From NCBI GenBank assembly GCA_944332815.1, contig CALVKQ010000003.1, positions 1 through 64,000 of the forward strand: DNA of 64,000 nucleotides, read 5' to 3'. Made by a program: the position numbers and the translations under genes. The DNA comes from an uncultured Clostridia bacterium (GTDB lineage: Bacteria; Bacillota; Clostridia; Christensenellales; CAG-917). Shown here one piece after another: positions 1 to 7,042 of the stretch; positions within the stretch are counted from its first letter, which is position 1; every line of letters begins with the position of its first letter. The notes beneath the pieces were generated by a model. It made no database searches, had not been told where the DNA came from, and saw nothing but the letters and a program-made list of their open reading frames with translations.

Positions 1-386
1 CCAAAAGGCAGGTCACTGTGGCAGGGGAGCGCGATACGTAAGGAGCGGAAGCGACGGAATAGCGCATTTTGCGACATTTGATCTGCGAGCGGAGCCGAGC
101 AGGTCGCAAAAACTCTGGTTTGAGCCGGGGCATATCTCGGGGCCCCCGGGCTAAAATCTTTGATTTTAGGCTGGGGCAAAATCGCGTCGCAACAAGCAAA
201 GCGACCTGCCAAAAGGCAGGTCACTGTGGCAGGGGAGCGCGATACGTAAGGAGCGGAAGCGACGGAATAGCGCATTTTGCGACATCTGATCTGCGAGCGG
301 AGCCGAGCAGGTCGCAAAATCGCGTCACACAAGTGTGAGGATTGCGTCGTAACAAGCAAAGCGACCTGCCAAAAGGCAGGTCACTG
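1..386 (-). repeat. tRNA-Trp 3'-end repeat array
   Basis: Read on the minus strand, this is the DNA directly downstream of tRNA-Trp. The blocks at 1-110 and 209-318 are near identical (one visible mismatch, period 208). A third start, containing the terminator and tRNA 3' end, lies at 369. Each block begins with a copy of the tRNA-Trp 3' end (plus-strand TGGCAGGGGAG at 19-29 and 227-237; the true gene has it at 387-397). Each copy is followed downstream by the same hairpin. The two cassettes differ: the left one carries an extra GGGG/CCCC-flanked hairpin at about 133-181. The window edge cuts the array, so more copies may lie to the left. I see no protein gene in this stretch. Confidence 0.85.
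363..382 (-). terminator. Hairpin terminator after tRNA-Trp
   Basis: Arms GACCTGCC (363-370) and GGCAGGTC (375-382) enclose AAAA, starting 4 bases beyond the tRNA-Trp CCA end. The same hairpin follows the tRNA 3'-end copy at 203-222 and is cut by the window start at 1-14. The downstream strand is only moderately T-rich, so it may serve as a processing stem as much as a terminator. Confidence 0.6.
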
Positions 387-461
387 TGGCAGGGGAGACG
401 CGATTCGAACACGCAACCGACGGTTTTGGAGACCGTTGCTCTACCGTTGAGCCACTCCCCT
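387..461 (-). tRNA. tRNA-Trp (CCA)
   Basis: The minus strand folds as a complete 75-base cloverleaf. It has a 7-bp acceptor stem AGGGGAG/CTCCCCT, D stem GCTC/GAGC, anticodon stem ACGGT/ACCGT with loop CTCCAAA (anticodon CCA), and a T arm with TTCGAAT. The CCA end is encoded at 387-389. It has its own promoter at 475-503 and leads into the repeat array. Confidence 0.95.
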
Positions 462-474
462 AGGAAGCTTGTCT

Positions 475-503
475 ATTATAGCAACTATGCGGTGCATAGT
501 CAA
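475..503 (-). promoter_or_regulatory. Promoter of tRNA-Trp, with an inverted repeat
   Basis: Minus strand: -35 TTGACT (503-498), 17-base spacer, -10 TATAAT (480-475), about 14 bases before the tRNA. The spacer holds a perfect inverted repeat, ACTATGC-ggt-GCATAGT at 484-500, between the divergent tRNA and proC. This is an operator-like site or chance; no known regulator is implied. Confidence 0.8.
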
Positions 504-519
504 ATAAAACGGAGATCAT

Positions 520-1317
520 ATGGAAAAGAAATTCACTCTCGGCATCATAGGCGCAGGCAACATGGCATCCGCAATAGTGGGGGGTATCCTGCGCGGCGGA
601 CTGCTTCGCGCGGACAAGATCATCGTCAGCGATCGCGACAGCGAAAAACGGGCAGTGATGAGCCAGAACGGCATATGCGTCACTGCGGATAACCGCGAGG
701 CGGCGTCGTCGGCGGAATATCTGATGTTTGCCATCAAACCGCAGGCAGCGGCAGAGGTGTTGGAGGAGATCGCCCCCGTGATAAGCGCAGGTACGGTCAT
801 ATCCATAATGGCAGGCGTGCCCGTTGCCAAGCTGCGCGCGGCGCTGGGCGAGCGGAATTACGTCCGTGTCATGCCCAACACCCCCGCGCTCGTGGGCGAG
901 GGTATGAGCGTGATAGCGTTCGCGGAGGGGAAGAGATCGCAGTTTGTCGCGGACATTTTCTCTTCCATAGGCAAAGTGGCGGAGGCGGACGAGAGCAAGT
1001 TCGACGCCGTGACATCTTTGTCGGGGTCGGGTCCTGCGTACGTCTATATGTTCATCAAGGCGCTGATAGACGGCGGCGTGGAAGGCGGTCTGGATCCCGA
1101 CACCGCTAAAAAACTAGCCGTCCAGACCGTGCGCGGAGCCGCAGGCATGGTGAGCGCCAGCTCCAAGCCCATAGACGAACTGATCGACGCGGTGTGTTCA
1201 AAGGGCGGTACCACCATCCAGGCGGTGGAAAGTTTCCGAGAAGACGGGCTGGAAGATATCGTGAAAAAGGGCATGGCTAAGTGTAAAAAGCGCTCGGAGG
1301 AGCTTGCAAATGCCTGA
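520..1317 (+). CDS. proC: Pyrroline-5-carboxylate reductase
   Basis: This enzyme catalyses the last step of proline synthesis, NAD(P)H-dependent reduction of 1-pyrroline-5-carboxylate to proline, in the cytoplasm. The 265-residue length is typical of ProC. The N-terminus has the Rossmann nucleotide-binding motif GAGNMA (about residues 11-16). The C-terminal dimerisation and substrate region has the family signature around SLSGSGPAYVYMF (about 165-178). The ATG at 520 follows GGAG with good spacing. It is divergent from tRNA-Trp and overlaps the start of rnhA by 8 bases, so the two are probably co-transcribed. Confidence 0.96.
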   Translation: MEKKFTLGIIGAGNMASAIVGGILRGGLLRADKIIVSDRDSEKRAVMSQNGICVTADNREAASSAEYLMFAIKPQAAAEVLEEIAPVISAGTVISIMAGVPVAKLRAALGERNYVRVMPNTPALVGEGMSVIAFAEGKRSQFVADIFSSIGKVAEADESKFDAVTSLSGSGPAYVYMFIKALIDGGVEGGLDPDTAKKLAVQTVRGAAGMVSASSKPIDELIDAVCSKGGTTIQAVESFREDGLEDIVKKGMAKCKKRSEELANA

Positions 1318-1798
1318 AAAACACGTTGACATCTATACGGACGGCGCGTGTTCCGGCAATCCCGGCGACGGAGGGTGGGCAGCCATCCTGTTTTACCGCA
1401 ATTTCAAAAGAGAGATCAGCGGCGGAGAGAGGGATACCACCAATAACCGCATGGAACTGAAAGCCGTGATAAAAGGGCTCAAAATGTTGAAAGAGCCCTG
1501 CGATGTCACCGTTTACAGCGATTCACGGTATTGCGTCGACGCCTTTTTGCAGGGATGGGTGTACGGCTGGCAGCGCAACGGCTGGCGTACGGCGTCCAAG
1601 GAGGACGTCAAAAACGTCGACCTCTGGAAGGAACTGTTGAGCGCGATAAAGCCGCACAAAGTGACATTCGTGAAGGTGAAAGGGCACGCCGACAACGAGC
1701 ATAACAACCGCTGCGACGAATTGGCGCGCGCAGCCATAAAAGCGCTTCCTCCCGTCATTCCGAAGGCGGAAGGCGAGGGCGCTTCGGGCGAGGTCTGA
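1310..1798 (+). CDS. rnhA: Ribonuclease HI
   Basis: It cleaves the RNA strand of RNA-DNA hybrids, such as primers and R-loops. At 162 residues it matches E. coli RNase HI (155). The metal-binding carboxylates are all visible: D11 (TDGACSGNPG), E49 (NRMEL), D71 (YSDSRY) and D136 (RCDELA), with a conserved histidine in KGHAD. I chose ATG 1310 over the upstream in-frame TTG at 1304 because GGAGG at 1297-1301 is spaced correctly for it. The start overlaps the proC end. The C-terminal tail of about 15 residues is low-complexity. Confidence 0.95.
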   Translation: MPEKHVDIYTDGACSGNPGDGGWAAILFYRNFKREISGGERDTTNNRMELKAVIKGLKMLKEPCDVTVYSDSRYCVDAFLQGWVYGWQRNGWRTASKEDVKNVDLWKELLSAIKPHKVTFVKVKGHADNEHNNRCDELARAAIKALPPVIPKAEGEGASGEV

Positions 1799-1911
1799 AA
1801 CGCCTCGGGGCGAGGGCGTAGGATATAGACTGTTACTTTCGGGATCAAAAAACAAGCCGGATATACCCCGTGGGAAAATCGGAGGTTTCAGACGGAGGAC
1901 ACCGAGATGAA

Positions 1912-1940
1912 AAATACGGAACGCACAGCGTTCCGTATTT
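1912..1940. terminator. Bidirectional terminator between rnhA and the PadR-like gene
   Basis: A 13-bp perfect stem (1912-1924 and 1928-1940) with loop ACA sits between convergent genes. The minus-strand read ends in five T residues; the plus-strand read is T-rich a few bases later. Confidence 0.75.
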
Positions 1941-1989
1941 CATTATCTTTTCGCATTTTGTTTTGATTTGTCCGACGGGCGCCCCTTTC

Positions 1990-4965
1990 TCACGCCGTGT
2001 GGTAACGCTTGCTCCGGTACAGCCCGTAGTAGACGAGCGAACTCAACGGCAGGGCGGTGAGCAGTATGATGGGCAGCACCATGGTTTGGAGGATGAGCAC
2101 GGTGTCGTTCACAGTCACGCCCACTCCGAAGAAGGCTATCAGCACCAGGATCACGGAGAGTTCTATGAACATCATGCCGCGGTTGAGCACCGAGAAGCCG
2201 AGGTTGAAGTCCGCACGCTTGCGCCTGAGGGGATTGATGAGCCAGACTATCGTGGGGATGAGCATGAGCGCCGCGCCGCCTGCCATGATGGGCAGGAAGT
2301 ACACATAACTTATCTCGCGCGCCAGACTTGCCCACATCACGGCGGCTTCCACCAGGAATATCGCCATCATGATGAGCCAGCAGTCGCGGTTGAGCCTGTT
2401 TGCGCTGATGAAGTTGAAAGTGTAGTACTCCGAAGTGTTCCTGCGGTCGTAGGAGCGCAGTTTGAACCCTTCCGCATACAGCCTGGATTTGAGGTTAGGC
2501 TCGGTGGGAGCGATCGCGCGCTCGGCAGGTTCCTTCGCTCTTTCGGGCTGGGTGTCGGCGATGGAGGAGAAGAACTCTCTGTAATTGACGTCGCTGCGCT
2601 GATAATCGAAAGGTTCGGTGCGCGCGTTGCGGACTGCGGACACGACGTATTCTCCCTTATCCGTCTGCGTTGCGGCGTTTTCTTCGGGGGCTTCTTCACG
2701 CACGGGAGGAGGCGCCTGCTCCCTGACGGGGCGCGTTTCGGCTGCGGCAGCAGCTTCCTCCGCCGCTGCGGCGTCGCGTTCCTCTATGCGGCGGAATATC
2801 TCGCTCAAAGTGGCTTCGGGAGCGCGCCTAGGGGAGGTGTCCTCCTCGGTGACGTAAGCTTCCTGGCGGACGGTTTGCGGCTCGGCGTCTGCGGCGGCTT
2901 CTCGCACCTCCGTGCGCCTTTCGGTGTAAACGTAGGTGGGTGCGGACTCCATGCGCGAGCGCATATCTTCCAGTTCGCGCGCGATGCGTTCGAGTTCCGC
3001 TTTGCGCTCGGATTCCAGCCTGACCAGCTCTTCCATGAGCGCGGAGTCGGCGCTTTCAGTTTGGGGAGTTTCCTCGTTTTGTTCCGCGTCGTCCTCCATG
3101 CGCGCTTCTTCGGCGAGCAGCTCTTCCTCCTCGGTGAGTTCGACCGGGGCGGAAGGCGTGTCGGAGGGATCGCCGCCGTCGGATGCGGTTTCGTTCACCC
3201 ACTCCGCGTCGTCGATTATGTACTCTTCTTCTTTGTCCTTTGCGTCGGAGTACTCCGAAGTGGCGTCAAGCGCCCGGAATATCTCCTGCAATGTGGCGGT
3301 GGAGGGGATATCTTCGGAGGAGATCTCCTCGGAAGAGGGCGCCTCGGGCTCGTCTTCCGTCGCTTCTTCTTCCTCCTCCTTTATCTCTTCTTCCTCTTCG
3401 GCTTCTTTTTCTTCCGCTGTTTCGGCATCTTCGGCGACGGAAACAGGCTCTTCCTCGGTTTCCCGGGAGGGGAGAGTTTCCACACGCCACTCGGCGCCTT
3501 CGACAATGAGGCGCTCATCCTGTTCCGACTCCTTTGCGTATTCGGATTCGGCGTCCAGGTTTTTGAACACGTCGTCCAGCGTCATGGTGGCTTGCGAGAG
3601 GAGAGCCTCCTCGCGTTCGCGCGCTTCGCGTTCCGCCTGCTCGCGCTTTTCCGCTTCGGCGCGTTCGTACGCCTCGCGTTTTGCGTCTTCTTCCGCTTTT
3701 TCCGCGAGGAATTTCTCGCGTTCTTCGGCGAAACGCTTTTCGGCTTCCAGCCTTTCGTTTTCTATGCGTTCGAGTTCGGCGCGTCTTTCCGCGTCCAGTC
3801 TTTCCGCCTCTTGCCTGCGCTCCTCTTCGGCGCGCTTTTCCTCTTCGAACTTCGCGTACTCTTCGCGGAAACGGGCTTCCGCCTCTTCGCGCTCGGCGGC
3901 GATGCGGTCCAGTTCCTCGATGTGGCGCGCGGTGTACTCGGCTTCTTTTGCGGCGTATTCCTCTTCCGCCGCCGCTTTTTCCGCGCGCAGACGCTCCACC
4001 TCTTCGGCGTGCTCGGCTTCCAGCTTTTCACGCTCGATGCGCGCCTCTTCCGCAAGCCTTTCAAGCTCCGCTTGCTTTTCTTCTTCCGCGCGGAGCATAT
4101 CCGCTTCCTTTTCGGCGGAGAGTTTTTCGAGTTCCGCCTGCTTTTCTTCCTCTAAGCGTTCGAGTTCCGCCTGTTTTTCGGCTTCGGCGCGCTCTATTTC
4201 CGCCTGTTTTTCCTCTTCCAGACGTTCGAGCTCCGCTTGCTTTTCTTCCTCTATGCGAGTAAGCTCCGCTTCCTTTTCGGCGGCGAGTCTTTCGAGTTCA
4301 GCTTGTTTTTCTTCCTCTATGCGAGCGAGTTCGGCATCCTTTTCTGCACGGATGCGCTCTATCTCCTCCTGTTTTTCGGCTTGGATGCGCGCATATTCCT
4401 CTTCGGATACGGCGCGTCCCTGACCGCCTTCTTCCGCAAGACGCTGCGCCTCTTCCTCCGTGATCTCGTTGCCGCCTGCGTCTATGTATATCTTCTTCTC
4501 GACGAGGACGACTTTTTCCTTTTCCTTATAGACGACCTTGGCTTTGTCCGAATTATCCTTTTTGGTGTAGGGGCGCAGATCGTCCGTGTTGAAGGGGGCG
4601 GGCGTGGTGTCGAAGTCGAACTGCCTTGCGGACACGAGCTTGTCCAGGATGGTGCGTGAGTACTCATACTCCGACCTTTCCTTTTCGAGGAAGCTCCTGC
4701 CTTCGGCGGTGAGGGAATAGTAGCGTCTTCTGCCGCCGCCCGTATCGTCGGGATCGCCGTCATAAGAAGAGATCAGCCCCTGCTTTTCCAACCTTTTCAA
4801 CTGGTTGTAAAGAGTGGGCTGTTTGAGCTTGTATTGACCTTCGCTTTTGAGTTCGATCTCTTTGAGGATGTCGTAACCGTAACGGTCCCTGTTCCAAAGG
4901 GAGCCGAGTATGATGGTGGTCACGTTGCCCCGGATGAGATCGCTGTTGACGGAAGAAATGTCCAT
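1990..4965 (-). CDS. PadR-type regulator fused to a giant coiled coil and four membrane segments
   Basis: The 991-residue protein is built in blocks. Residues 1-105 are a PadR winged helix-turn-helix (YGYDILKEIE, QPTLYNQLKRLEKQGLI and the RRYYSLTAEG wing). Residues 186-457 are an almost unbroken Glu/Lys/Arg coiled coil of repeats such as EEEKQAELERL. Residues 458-857 are acidic and low-complexity, with three related short blocks at about 460-498, 556-593 and 717-735. Residues 862-980 hold four predicted membrane helices followed by a basic tail. PadR proteins are normally soluble, about 110-200 residues long, and act as repressors. This one would be a membrane-tethered DNA binder with a long reach. 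Its target is unknown; its own promoter carries a candidate operator. The PadR and membrane assignments are strong. The function is inference. Confidence 0.85.
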   Translation of the reverse strand: MDISSVNSDLIRGNVTTIILGSLWNRDRYGYDILKEIELKSEGQYKLKQPTLYNQLKRLEKQGLISSYDGDPDDTGGGRRRYYSLTAEGRSFLEKERSEYEYSRTILDKLVSARQFDFDTTPAPFNTDDLRPYTKKDNSDKAKVVYKEKEKVVLVEKKIYIDAGGNEITEEEAQRLAEEGGQGRAVSEEEYARIQAEKQEEIERIRAEKDAELARIEEEKQAELERLAAEKEAELTRIEEEKQAELERLEEEKQAEIERAEAEKQAELERLEEEKQAELEKLSAEKEADMLRAEEEKQAELERLAEEARIEREKLEAEHAEEVERLRAEKAAAEEEYAAKEAEYTARHIEELDRIAAEREEAEARFREEYAKFEEEKRAEEERRQEAERLDAERRAELERIENERLEAEKRFAEEREKFLAEKAEEDAKREAYERAEAEKREQAEREAREREEALLSQATMTLDDVFKNLDAESEYAKESEQDERLIVEGAEWRVETLPSRETEEEPVSVAEDAETAEEKEAEEEEEIKEEEEEATEDEPEAPSSEEISSEDIPSTATLQEIFRALDATSEYSDAKDKEEEYIIDDAEWVNETASDGGDPSDTPSAPVELTEEEELLAEEARMEDDAEQNEETPQTESADSALMEELVRLESERKAELERIARELEDMRSRMESAPTYVYTERRTEVREAAADAEPQTVRQEAYVTEEDTSPRRAPEATLSEIFRRIEERDAAAAEEAAAAAETRPVREQAPPPVREEAPEENAATQTDKGEYVVSAVRNARTEPFDYQRSDVNYREFFSSIADTQPERAKEPAERAIAPTEPNLKSRLYAEGFKLRSYDRRNTSEYYTFNFISANRLNRDCWLIMMAIFLVEAAVMWASLAREISYVYFLPIMAGGAALMLIPTIVWLINPLRRKRADFNLGFSVLNRGMMFIELSVILVLIAFFGVGVTVNDTVLILQTMVLPIILLTALPLSSLVYYGLYRSKRYHTA

Positions 4966-4994
4966 GATCGCTCTCCGACTTTTTTCTTACTGAA

Positions 4995-5023
4995 ATGATA
5001 ACAAACTATTATCTCAAAGTCAA
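4995..5023 (-). promoter_or_regulatory. Promoter and candidate operator of the PadR-like gene
   Basis: Minus strand: -35 TTGACT (5023-5018), 17-base spacer, -10 TATCAT (5000-4995). An inverted repeat with arms GATAA and TTATC (4997-5013) covers the -10. This is where an autoregulating PadR protein would be expected to bind (inference). Confidence 0.7.
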
Positions 5024-5054
5024 TATTTTAGAATAGTACATTTACAAAATCGAT

Positions 5055-5088
5055 AAAAAAGAGCGGTTTTGACAAGTTTACGCCGCTC
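5055..5088 (-). terminator. Terminator of the recombinase gene
   Basis: Minus-strand arms GAGCGG (5088-5083) and CCGCTC (5066-5061) are followed by six T residues (5060-5055). It lies 50 bases past the recombinase stop and before the PadR promoter. Confidence 0.7.
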
Positions 5089-5137
5089 ATTTTGCGATTT
5101 ATGCCCTTTTTACGGCAAAGCCGTGGCGGTTCAGGGG

Positions 5138-6208
5138 TCAGACTTCGTCGTCATCGCGCAGGGTGACCGCTTTTGCCGCCATTCGGCGATGGTCTTGTTC
5201 TATTGCCGCATAGTGCTTTTTCGTGGTGTTGACGTCGCGGTGTCCGAGGACGTCCGCCACCATGTAAATGTCGCCCGTCGCGCGGTAGAGATTGGTGCCG
5301 TAGGTGCTGCGCAGTTTGTGAGGGGAGATGCGTTTTAGCGGCGCGGCGACCGCGGCGTACTTTTTCACGAGATTTTCGACGGCGCGCACGCAGATGCGTT
5401 TGACCTGCAATGAAAGAAAGAGCGCGTCGGGGTCGGATATCTCCAGCTTCGGACAGCGCGAGAGCAGGGCTTTGCGTTCGCCCTCCACATAGTTTTCCAA
5501 CGCTTCTTTAACGTCGTCGTTGAAGTACAATATGGCGCGGCTGCCTCCCTTTCTCGTGACGGTGAAAGCGTTGGACTCGAAGTCCACGTCCTTTACGTTC
5601 AGCCCCACGCACTCGCTCACGCGGATGCCTGTGCCGAGCAGCAGTGAAAGTATCGCCACGTCACGCGCTCGCGTGTTGAGCAATATCTTGCGCTGATGCG
5701 CGCTCATGCCTTCTCCGTCCTCCGCGGCGGAGAGGATGCGCTCTATCTCGTGGCGTTCCAGACGGATTATCTCCTTGTCGCGCTGTTTTGGGAGGGATAT
5801 CTTTGCCGCGACGTTGACGGGGAGTTTGTCTTTGTTGAAAAAGTATTTGAAAAAGCTGCGCACGGTGGAGATCTTTCTCGCTTTTCCGCGGTCGCCGTTG
5901 GCAAATTCCTTGCCTTCGAACTCGTAAAGCGAGAGATATTCCATATAGTTTTCCAGGTGCGTGACCGTCACTTTTTCCATGTCGGCGAGGGTGATGTCCT
6001 CCGCATCCATTCCTTTGAACGGGCGGACGCGCTTTGTGAGGTAATCAAAAAATATGCGCAGGTCGTAAGCGTATCCCAGCCGCGTCAGCACGGTGGTCTG
6101 CGGCTCGACGCCGACGAAAAACTCGTCGCAAAACTCGGGCAGGGTGTCCCTGATCTCGCGCAGTCGGACGCTTACGTCGCGCTCACGCTCCTTGAAATAG
6201 TCCGCCAT
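5138..6208 (-). CDS. Tyrosine recombinase (XerC/XerD-like)
   Basis: This is a site-specific DNA recombinase of the phage-integrase family. It has an N-terminal SAM-like core-binding domain (about 1-140) and a catalytic domain with the full set of residues: R196 (GTGIRVSE), K220 (TRKGGS), H297 and R300 (SPHKLRSTYG), H323 (LGHRDV) and nucleophile Y333 (KKHYA). At 356 residues it is somewhat longer than housekeeping XerC/D (about 300), with extra residues at both ends. The ATG at 6208 has a strong SD (GAGGAGAAT). Downstream is the PadR-like gene, upstream a divergent acetyltransferase. It could be the chromosome-dimer recombinase or an element-borne enzyme; no att sites are visible beside it. 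The tRNA 3'-end arrays are 2-5 kb away. Confidence 0.9.
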   Translation of the reverse strand: MADYFKERERDVSVRLREIRDTLPEFCDEFFVGVEPQTTVLTRLGYAYDLRIFFDYLTKRVRPFKGMDAEDITLADMEKVTVTHLENYMEYLSLYEFEGKEFANGDRGKARKISTVRSFFKYFFNKDKLPVNVAAKISLPKQRDKEIIRLERHEIERILSAAEDGEGMSAHQRKILLNTRARDVAILSLLLGTGIRVSECVGLNVKDVDFESNAFTVTRKGGSRAILYFNDDVKEALENYVEGERKALLSRCPKLEISDPDALFLSLQVKRICVRAVENLVKKYAAVAAPLKRISPHKLRSTYGTNLYRATGDIYMVADVLGHRDVNTTKKHYAAIEQDHRRMAAKAVTLRDDDEV

Positions 6209-6271
6209 ATAATTCTCCTCGAAGGGCGACCGCGCACTTCTCGGGTTTTTGCGCGCCCTTTTACCATACAG

Positions 6272-6300
6272 ATCATACCAAACTATTCGCAAAAAATCAA
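6272..6300 (-). promoter_or_regulatory. Promoter of the recombinase gene
   Basis: Minus strand: -35 TTGATT (6300-6295), 17-base spacer, -10 TATGAT (6277-6272). The block around the -10, AATAGTTTG then TATGAT, resembles the PadR-gene promoter (AATAGTTTG then TATCAT). Confidence 0.7.
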
Positions 6301-6339
6301 GGTCCGCGTGCAAAGCGCCGCGATTTAAGTCCCGTCGCC

Positions 6340-6368
6340 TTGCCAATTTTGCATACTTGTGTTAATAT
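6340..6368 (+). promoter_or_regulatory. Promoter of the GNAT gene
   Basis: -35 TTGCCA (6340-6345), 17-base spacer, -10 TAATAT (6363-6368), about 20 bases ahead of the GTG start. Confidence 0.65.
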
Positions 6369-6389
6369 GACCGGAGCAGGAGGTGCCGC

Positions 6390-6962
6390 GTGAGAAAGAT
6401 AAGAAAGGATGAAATAGGCAAGGTCAGCAGACTGTTCACTGACATTTTCGCGGAATATGAGGCGTACAGGCTCTTCTTTCCGGATGAGAAAAAACTCGCA
6501 AAAGGGATGGAAGCCTTTTTCCGTTACGAGATATTCGCCTCGCAGGATTACACCTGGGTGGAGGAGGACTTCCTTTCCGCCGCGGCGGTCAAGTGCCCCG
6601 GAGATAAGGACCACGATCCGCGCCTGCTTTTCCTTTCCCCCGTCTATACACTCTCTTTCTTCACCGCTGTCGGCGCCCACGCCCGTAAACTCGCAGCGGA
6701 ATATCTGCGCTTTGCGGAGGAGATATCCTCAAAATATTACGACCCGGCGAGGGACGCTTACATCAAAAACATCGGCGTGGCGTTGCAGGCGAGAGGTCAG
6801 GGCAGACTGCGCCTCATGACGGATGAGCTCTGCGGCGACCTCCCCGTGTACTTGGAAACACATGACGAAAACAACGTCACAATTTACGAGCATATGGGGT
6901 TCCGCATCTGTGAATCGGCAGACTTCCACGGCTACACCCATTACGCCATGCGCCGCGACTGA
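6390..6962 (+). CDS. GNAT-family N-acetyltransferase
   Basis: The protein has 190 residues with the GNAT layout. The N-terminal helices (FTDIFAEYEAYRLFFPDEKKL) match the small acetyltransferases annotated in Clostridia. The C-terminal part has IKNIGVALQARGQGRLRLMTDEL as the acetyl-CoA loop (Q/RxxGxG/A type), followed by LETHDENNVTIYEHMGF, the usual strand-helix that closes the fold. The GTG at 6390 follows AGGAGG. The substrate cannot be read from the sequence. It stands alone with its own promoter, and its end faces the HNH gene. Confidence 0.8.
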   Translation: MRKIRKDEIGKVSRLFTDIFAEYEAYRLFFPDEKKLAKGMEAFFRYEIFASQDYTWVEEDFLSAAAVKCPGDKDHDPRLLFLSPVYTLSFFTAVGAHARKLAAEYLRFAEEISSKYYDPARDAYIKNIGVALQARGQGRLRLMTDELCGDLPVYLETHDENNVTIYEHMGFRICESADFHGYTHYAMRRD

Positions 6963-7004
6963 CCGCCCGACCCACCTAATTTGCAGACTTTTTTGCGCAA
7001 ATCA

Positions 7005-7042
7005 AGGGCGTCGAACACTATTCTATTGTGTCGCCCTTTTCG
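7005..7042. terminator. Hairpin between convergent GNAT and HNH genes
   Basis: Arms AAGGGCG (7005-7011) and CGCCCTT (7033-7039) enclose a loop with weaker inner pairing and are followed on the plus strand by TTTTC. The hairpin overlaps the last codons of the HNH gene. Confidence 0.5.

Noticed and set aside
69-338. Short open frame across the Trp repeat array
   Set aside because: It crosses repeat boundaries, has no SD, and encodes Arg/Gly-rich sequence that follows the repeats.
1-386. CRISPR array
   Set aside because: Units are 160-208 bp with long variable parts and contain tRNA ends and terminators. There are no short regular repeats with unique spacers and no cas genes.
1870-4423. Very long open frames on the plus strand opposite the PadR-like gene (Phe/Arg-rich and Ser-rich)
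   Set aside because: They are mirror images of the Glu/Lys-rich coiled-coil codons of the minus-strand gene. Their compositions (long Phe, Arg or Ser runs) are not protein-like.
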